Shown here in pieces: positions 60,001-64,000 of a DNA stretch of 64,000 nucleotides. The position numbers and the translations under genes were made by a program. Numbering within the stretch: the first letter of the stretch is position 1; the number at the start of each line of letters is the position of its first letter. This stretch comes from Streptococcus parasanguinis (GTDB lineage Bacteria; Bacillota; Bacilli; Lactobacillales; Streptococcaceae): positions 1 to 64,000 of the forward strand of contig NZ_JAHDAC010000008.1 in assembly GCF_018499505.1 (NCBI RefSeq), written 5' to 3'. Below the pieces are notes generated by a model that searched no databases, was not told the origin of the DNA, and worked only from the letters and a program-made list of their open reading frames with translations.

Positions 60001-60591
60001 ATCCTTGGAGCTTCTCAATCTGGTTTCATCGATTCAGTTGGTTTTGAAATGTATTCTCAATTGTTAGAAGAAGCTATTGCTAAGAAACAAGGCCAAGAGC
60101 ATCGCAGGCAAAAGAGCAATGCAGAGTTGAACCTTCAAATAGATGCGTATTTACCTAATGAATATATTTCAGATCAACGTCAAAAAATTGAAATTTACAA
60201 ACAAATTCGTGAAATGAATTCTGCGACGGACTATGAATATTTGCAAGATGAATTGATCGATCGTTTTGGAGAATACCCAGATGTTGTGGCCTACCTACTT
60301 GAAATTGGTTTAGTGAAAGCTTACTTGGATCAAGTCTTTGTCCGTCTTGTTGAGAGAAAACAACAAAAAGTGACAGTGAAATTTGAACCTATTGCCAAAC
60401 AACTGTTTTTAACACAGGATTATTTCAAAGCTCTGTCAATGACACAGTTAAAGGCACAGATTGCAGAAGAAAAGGGATTGATTGAAGTGATCTTCGATAT
60501 TCGAAATAAGAAAGATTTTGAAATTTTAGAAGCTCTGAAGCAATTTGGTCAAACCTTATTGGAAATTAAACAAGAAAAAGAAGAGGACTAG
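57097..60591 (+). CDS. mfd: Transcription-repair coupling factor Mfd
   Basis: A 1164-residue translocase that removes stalled RNA polymerase and recruits UvrA. Domains: UvrB-like region (about 20-400), RNA polymerase interaction domain with KGDYVVHQVHGIGQY (about 490), RecG-like motor with Walker A GDVGFGKTEVAMRA (about 645) and DEEQ box VIDEEQRFG (about 750), QxxGRVGRS (about 913), and C-terminal D7 domain. ATG follows GTAAGTAG, a poor ribosome binding site, consistent with coupling to pth. Confidence 0.98.
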   Translation: MNVIDLVSQNSNLLSWQQGLQKKNRELILGLSATTKAIVMASAFDSIEKAVLITSSYNEAERLASDFIALLGEEKVHTFLGDDNPLSEFVFASQERQFARLEALNFLCQEDRQGILVTNVSGIKLLLPSPKVFASSIFKLKVGQKIDLTTLSETLQKIGYQKVSQVLQQGEFSLRGDILDIFEIDQLQPYRIEFFGDEIDGIRIFDPESQRSVENVEEVQLKAVSDLLLQEEDFIRGQQQIEQLQEQSANEEFKSYLAEILGDISQRKLHPDLRKFISFFYEKQYTLFDYLPKHTPVFLDDYQKIADQIARFELDTANLLTEDLHKNRASSRQVYFADTSTILRKYTPATYFSNFQKGLGNLKFDHLYQFNQYPMQEFFGQFDLLKEEIERYRKSNYTVIVQATSHHNLQQLHKNLEEYGIRLDYIDGDTIIPQASQLVVGGLAHGFQFVDGKIVYITESEIYQKKIKRKIRRQNISNAERLKNYNELEKGDYVVHQVHGIGQYLGIETIEISGVHRDYVSIQYQNGDRISIPVDQIQMLSKYVASDGKTPKINKLNDGRFQKTKQKVQTQVEDIADDLIKLYAERSQLEGFAYSQDDENQEAFEQDFPYIETDDQLRSIEEIKKDMESNRPMDRLLVGDVGFGKTEVAMRAAFKAVNDHKQVAVLVPTTVLAQQHYANFKERFESFAVEVAVLSRFQSKAEQKETLEKLKKGRVDIIIGTHRLLSKDVVFSDLGLIVIDEEQRFGVKHKETLKELKKKVDVLTLTATPIPRTLHMSMLGIRDLSVIETPPTNRYPVQTFVLETNPTIIRDAVLREMDRGGQVYYLYNKVDTIEQKVSELKELIPEASIGFVHGQMSEVRLENTLLDFINGEYDVLVTTTIIETGVDIPNANTLFIENADHMGLSTLYQLRGRVGRSNRIAYAYLMYRPDKSLTEVSEKRLEAIKGFTELGSGFKIAMRDLSIRGAGNILGASQSGFIDSVGFEMYSQLLEEAIAKKQGQEHRRQKSNAELNLQIDAYLPNEYISDQRQKIEIYKQIREMNSATDYEYLQDELIDRFGEYPDVVAYLLEIGLVKAYLDQVFVRLVERKQQKVTVKFEPIAKQLFLTQDYFKALSMTQLKAQIAEEKGLIEVIFDIRNKKDFEILEALKQFGQTLLEIKQEKEED

Positions 60592-60659
60592 CAGTTCTTA
60601 GCTCATTTTTCGCATTTTATGTATAAAAAATGATACAATACTATGTTAGAGGTGACAGT

Positions 60660-60926
60660 ATGAGATTAGATAAATATTTAAAAGTTTCTCGCATTATTAA
60701 GCGTCGTCCTGTTGCAAAGGAAGTTGCAGATAAAGGGCGAATCAAAGTCAATGGAGTATTAGCCAAAAGTTCAACGGATTTGAAAGTGAATGATCAAATT
60801 GAAGTTCGTTTTGGAAATAAAGTATTGACGGTTAAAGTCTTGGAAATGTTGGATAGTACAAAAAAAGAAGATGCATCCAAAATGTACGAAATAATTAGTG
60901 AAACAAGGATAGAAGAAGATGCCTAA
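60660..60926 (+). CDS. rqcP: S4 domain ribosome quality-control protein RqcP
   Basis: 88 residues, nearly all one S4 domain ([35 protein letters not shown]). In Bacillus RqcP (YabO) works with RqcH to extend stalled chains with alanine tails on 50S subunits. ATG 60660 follows AGAGGTGACAGT; an upstream extension is unlikely. It overlaps divIC by 8 bases. Confidence 0.92.
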   Translation: MRLDKYLKVSRIIKRRPVAKEVADKGRIKVNGVLAKSSTDLKVNDQIEVRFGNKVLTVKVLEMLDSTKKEDASKMYEIISETRIEEDA

Positions 60927-61287
60927 AAATATCGTTCAAATGAACAATAAATATATCAAAGACGAAAGTCAGCGAAAACGTTTTTTAGAAGAAGAAAGAA
61001 AAAAACGCAATCGTTTTCTAGGGCTCGTTTTGATATTGGTCATGTTACTATTTATTCTTCCAACTTATAATTTAGCTCAGAGCTATCAATCGCTACAAGA
61101 TAAAAAAGAACAATACAAACAGTTGGAAAAAGAGTATAAAGAAACAAGTGAACAAAAAGAATACCAACAAGACATCGCTAAAAAATTAAAAGACGATGAT
61201 TATGCAACAAAATATGCACGTGCTAAGTATTCTTTTTCAAAAGATGGTGAATATGTTTATACCATCCCAGATTTACTTCCCCAATAA
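60919..61287 (+). CDS. divIC: Cell division protein DivIC (FtsB-like)
   Basis: A 122-residue bitopic membrane protein with a basic N terminus (about 15-33), one helix (about 34-55) and an extracellular coiled coil (about 56-95, [20 protein letters not shown]). It forms the divisome complex with FtsL and DivIB at the septum. Coupled to rqcP. Confidence 0.92.
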   Translation: MPKNIVQMNNKYIKDESQRKRFLEEERKKRNRFLGLVLILVMLLFILPTYNLAQSYQSLQDKKEQYKQLEKEYKETSEQKEYQQDIAKKLKDDDYATKYARAKYSFSKDGEYVYTIPDLLPQ

Positions 61288-61290
61288 CCG

Positions 61291-61419
61291 ATGGAAAATA
61301 TCTTACAAACAGTTAAACAATTTCTTGAATTTTCGGATGAAAAATTAGAGGAATTAAAAAAGAAAAACCAAATTATCAAACTTCAAAAGGATGAAAAGGA
61401 AAGGAATACAGGTGTCTAA
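61291..61419 (+). CDS. Small conserved streptococcal protein (SP_0009-like)
   Basis: 42 residues, MENILQTVKQFLEFSDEKLEELKKKNQ then a Lys/Glu-rich end. ATG three bases after the divIC stop. It overlaps the start region of the next gene. The same position in pneumococcus holds a small gene of this kind (SP_0009). It is predicted to be mostly helical; function unknown. Confidence 0.7.
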   Translation: MENILQTVKQFLEFSDEKLEELKKKNQIIKLQKDEKERNTGV

Positions 61420-62677
61420 ACGATTTCTGCTCCTATTGTTAGTTCCAATTTTATTTATTGGGTCTCAAGCAGCGAGTATCGAGCAGTCTGAGTCTTCTCA
61501 GACAATGGCTCATCCATCAGAACTTTATTTTTCTTCAATTCCAGCGAACCCGAATGTCTATCGCAAAATTTCTGTTTTTTCTGATCCTCAGTTGAAAAAA
61601 GCAAAAGGAGAAATTCTTCCCAACACACCGTTTACAATCGAACAACTCTTTGTAAATGATGAAGGGAAAGCTGTATTTAAAATAGCAGATAAAGGATATG
61701 TATTAGCAGATTCTTCTATCATTTTTTCTGATGTTGTACAAGAAACACAAGAAAAAAAACAAGACATGTGGCTAAAACCTGGTTTTAAAGTGTATGACCG
61801 ACCCTTAATAAATGGTGCAAAAGAAAAAAATACACCTCTTTCTCCTTATACAAAAGTGACAGTCTTACGTACAGCTAAGACTTTACGAGATGAGTTTGTG
61901 GAGATTGAAGGTCAGGGCTGGGTGAACAAAGCATTCGTTACTGAAAAAGATAATCGAATGGAAAAAGTCCAGGACTTGTTAAATAGTAAATACAATTCTC
62001 CTTCGTATGGAATCTATGTAAAACAATTAGAGACTGGAAATACTGCTGGAATCAATCCGCAAAAAGAAATGTATTCTGCCAGTGTAACGAAATTACCATA
62101 CTTGTACTACGTCCAAGAACAGCTTAATAAAAAAGCTATTTCCCCAACTACAACCTACAAATATATTCCAGAAGTAAATGATTTCAAAGGAGGCTATGAA
62201 CCAGAAGGAAGTGGTAGTCTTTCAAAAACACCCGATGGAAAAGAATACAGTGTTCAAGAGTTGGTAGATAAGATTGCAAAAGAATCAGATAATGTTGGAC
62301 ATAATATCTTGAATTATTATGTCACTCATCAATCAGATCAAGACTTCCAAAAAACTTTGGATAAGATTGCAAAGAAACATTGGGATGTTGAAAAAAGAGA
62401 AGCATCCGCTGAAATGGCTGGCAATGTCATGGAGGCTGTCTATCAACAAAATGGCTCTATTATTGATGCGCTCTCCTCTACAAAATATGATGATCAACGG
62501 ATTGCGCGTGACCTTCCAGTAAAAGTTGCTCATAAAATTGGAGATGCCTATGATTTTAGACATGATGTTGCGATTGTATACACAAATTCACCCTATGTAA
62601 TAGCCATTTTTACAGATCATTCGAATTATGATACGATTTCCAACATTTCAAAGGATATCTATGAGGTATTGAAATAA
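61412..62677 (+). CDS. Class A beta-lactamase-like serine hydrolase (SP_0010-like), exported
   Basis: About 421 residues from GTG 61412, which follows AAAGGAATACAG and starts directly at a signal peptide (SKRFLLLLLVPILFIGSQA); an ATG at 61391 is possible. Two SH3-like repeats (about 60-190) precede a beta-lactamase fold with SxxK (YSASVTKL, about 227), SDN (ESDNVGHN, about 295) and KIG in place of KTG (HKIGDAYDF, about 384). Homologues lie in the same place in pneumococcus. Whether it cuts beta-lactams is unknown; a wall-related role is more likely. Its stop shares a base with the tilS start. Confidence 0.85.
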   Translation: MSKRFLLLLLVPILFIGSQAASIEQSESSQTMAHPSELYFSSIPANPNVYRKISVFSDPQLKKAKGEILPNTPFTIEQLFVNDEGKAVFKIADKGYVLADSSIIFSDVVQETQEKKQDMWLKPGFKVYDRPLINGAKEKNTPLSPYTKVTVLRTAKTLRDEFVEIEGQGWVNKAFVTEKDNRMEKVQDLLNSKYNSPSYGIYVKQLETGNTAGINPQKEMYSASVTKLPYLYYVQEQLNKKAISPTTTYKYIPEVNDFKGGYEPEGSGSLSKTPDGKEYSVQELVDKIAKESDNVGHNILNYYVTHQSDQDFQKTLDKIAKKHWDVEKREASAEMAGNVMEAVYQQNGSIIDALSSTKYDDQRIARDLPVKVAHKIGDAYDFRHDVAIVYTNSPYVIAIFTDHSNYDTISNISKDIYEVLK

Positions 62678-63951
62678 TGGAAAAGCGATTTTTAGAGTTT
62701 TGTGAAAAACAAGATCTATTTACTCCCCATCGCCGTGTTTTGGTTGCCTTATCTGGTGGATTGGATTCAATGAATCTGTACGAACTTTTATATAAGAATA
62801 AAGAACGATTGAAAATCCATCTGGTACTCGCTCATGTCAATCATGGACAAAGACCAGAATCAGATTTGGAAGAAAGTGAACTTCGAACGCTAGCTGATAG
62901 GCGAGAGACACGTATTCATGTGGCTCACTACTCGGGTGATTTTACGGAAGCAAAAGCTCGTACCTTTCGTTATGATTTTTTTAAACAGATTATGGAGAAA
63001 GAGGATTGCACTGCTTTAGTAACAGGTCATCATGCAAATGATCAAGCTGAAACAACTTTCATGCGCTTGATACGAGGAACAAAATTACGCCATTTAAATG
63101 GCATTCCTGTACGCCAACCATTTGGCAAGGGTGAGCTAATCCGTCCTTTATTAACTTTTACCAAAGATGAGTTGATGGAAATTCCTCACTTTGAAGACAG
63201 TAGCAATGACTCACAGGACTATTTTCGAAATCGTGTACGCCATCAATACCTTCCAGAATTTGAAAAAGAAAATCCTCAAATGCAAGTAAGTCTTCGTTAT
63301 TTAGCAGAGGAAGTGACTCATTGGCACCAAGCACTGAAAGAATTGACTAGCGAGTTAACCATTCAAGATTTAGCTTCTTTTAGAACGTATTCTCATTCTG
63401 TACAATCATTCTTATTAGAAGAGTATTTGGCACAATTTCCAGATTTGCAACTTGGTAGGGTACAGTTTCAAGAATTATTAAATTTACTGCGAAAAAAAAG
63501 AAATTGCGTCCATTATTTAAAGTCGAATTATGAACTACATCAGGAATATGATTTCTTTGAAATACAAAAAATCAGTCAAAAGTCGGATGACCAACCCCTC
63601 CCATTTTTGTTAGAATTTGGGAATATCTTTGAAATTGCAAATTATAAACTATCTTTTGGACAACCATTAGTAGGGGAAAATGTAGAAATTCTTTCTGTTT
63701 CACGCGAAACTCCCATCTTAATTAGAAGGAGAAAGGAAGGAGATCAGCTACTTGTTAATGGCCACCATCAAAAATTAAGACGGTGGTTTATCAACCATAA
63801 AATTCCAATTTCTCTTCGGCAAAAGGCTCTCATTATAGAACAAAATCATAATATTCTTTCTGTAGTGGGATTGGTAACGAGTGATTTGAGTAAGCTCTCA
63901 AAAAGTGGTATAATGAAAGATAGTCTTTATATTCAAAAAATAGATAGGTAA
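62677..63951 (+). CDS. tilS: tRNA(Ile)-lysidine synthase
   Basis: A 424-residue N-type ATP pyrophosphatase that converts C34 to lysidine in tRNA-Ile(CAU). PP-loop ALSGGLDSMN (about 25-34), GHHANDQAETTFMRLIRG (about 116-133) and the C-terminal domains (VNGHHQKLRRWFINHKIP, about 365) are present. Start overlaps the upstream stop (TAATG). A parS-like site (63696-63711) lies in the sequence encoding VSRET. Confidence 0.97.
   Translation: MEKRFLEFCEKQDLFTPHRRVLVALSGGLDSMNLYELLYKNKERLKIHLVLAHVNHGQRPESDLEESELRTLADRRETRIHVAHYSGDFTEAKARTFRYDFFKQIMEKEDCTALVTGHHANDQAETTFMRLIRGTKLRHLNGIPVRQPFGKGELIRPLLTFTKDELMEIPHFEDSSNDSQDYFRNRVRHQYLPEFEKENPQMQVSLRYLAEEVTHWHQALKELTSELTIQDLASFRTYSHSVQSFLLEEYLAQFPDLQLGRVQFQELLNLLRKKRNCVHYLKSNYELHQEYDFFEIQKISQKSDDQPLPFLLEFGNIFEIANYKLSFGQPLVGENVEILSVSRETPILIRRRKEGDQLLVNGHHQKLRRWFINHKIPISLRQKALIIEQNHNILSVVGLVTSDLSKLSKSGIMKDSLYIQKIDR
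63696..63711. promoter_or_regulatory. Imperfect parS-like site inside tilS
   Basis: TGTTTCACGCGAAACT differs from TGTTNCACGTGAAACA at one core base and the last base. About 12 kb right of dnaA. Confidence 0.5.
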
Positions 63952-63955
63952 AAAC

Positions 63956-64000
63956 ATGTTAGAAAAAGATATAAAAAAAGTATTGGTTTCACATGATGAA
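63956..64000 (+). CDS. hpt: Hypoxanthine-guanine phosphoribosyltransferase, 5' end only
   Basis: The first 15 codons, MLEKDIKKVLVSHDE, match the start of streptococcal Hpt, which lies after tilS and before ftsH. It salvages hypoxanthine and guanine. Cut by the window edge. Confidence 0.85.
   Translation, partial: MLEKDIKKVLVSHDE

Overview
The window is the replication-origin region of a Streptococcus chromosome. It most resembles the Mitis/Sanguinis (S. mitis, S. parasanguinis, S. sanguinis) part of the genus. The basis is gene order recalled from pneumococcus and relatives: ecfA1-ecfA2-ecfT, pgsA, rodZ-like, two M16 peptidases, yaaA-recF, guaB, trpS, ABC-F, yfhO, tRNA-Asn, tRNA-Glu, [com locus], tRNA-Arg, rlmH, htrA, parB, oriC/dnaA, dnaN, ychF, pth, mfd, rqcP, divIC, tilS, hpt. 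Low GC, strong AGGAG ribosome binding sites and TTGACA/TATAAT promoters agree. The species cannot be fixed from the sequence alone.

Layout. At 0-8 kb are a YitT-type membrane protein, aspS, a small membrane protein preceded by an unexpected DnaA-box cluster, and the dltXABCD operon for D-alanylation of teichoic acids. At 8-17 kb is a more accessory stretch: a cytoplasmic S41 peptidase-like protein with a CiaR box, a VTC-domain/DUF4956 pair divergent from a carbohydrate-binding-type lipoprotein, another lipoprotein, a MITE-like repeat, a large YhgE/Pip protein with its divergent TetR regulator, then rpsD. At 17.8-20.5 kb is a thiamin-precursor ABC transporter under a TPP riboswitch. At 20.5-28.5 kb are veg, dnaB, rplI, gdpP, mnmG, a NUDIX gene and mnmA. 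At 28.7-32.4 kb two LysM wall proteins flank the L-serine dehydratase genes and a HAD hydrolase. At 32.5-38.5 kb are the ECF transporter core, pgsA, a short RodZ-like protein and the M16 pair. At 38.6-47.5 kb are yaaA-recF, guaB, trpS, an ABC-F protein, yfhO and two tRNAs. At 47.5-48.7 kb is a decayed competence locus. From 48.7 kb to the end are rlmH, htrA, parB, oriC with dnaA and dnaN, then a long rightward set of housekeeping genes running into hpt, which is cut by the window edge.

Most genes left of about 51.6 kb point left and most right of it point right, as expected for forks leaving an origin at dnaA. DnaA boxes lie on both sides of dnaA. Four ParB (parS-like) sites are scattered between 13 and 64 kb.

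The most notable observation is that the comCDE quorum-sensing locus, normally between tRNA-Arg and tRNA-Glu in this group, is a relic. No comC is readable, comD is cut after its N-terminal membrane part and joined out of frame to the C-terminal half of comE, and that comE piece has an in-frame stop. Other signals not explained by the genes are: three CiaR-type boxes (htrA, the S41 gene, sdaAB); four perfect copies of an intergenic palindrome TTTACA-N4-TGTAAA plus one near copy in front of parB; a DnaA-box cluster 48 kb from oriC; and a hairpin that could hide the parB ribosome binding site.
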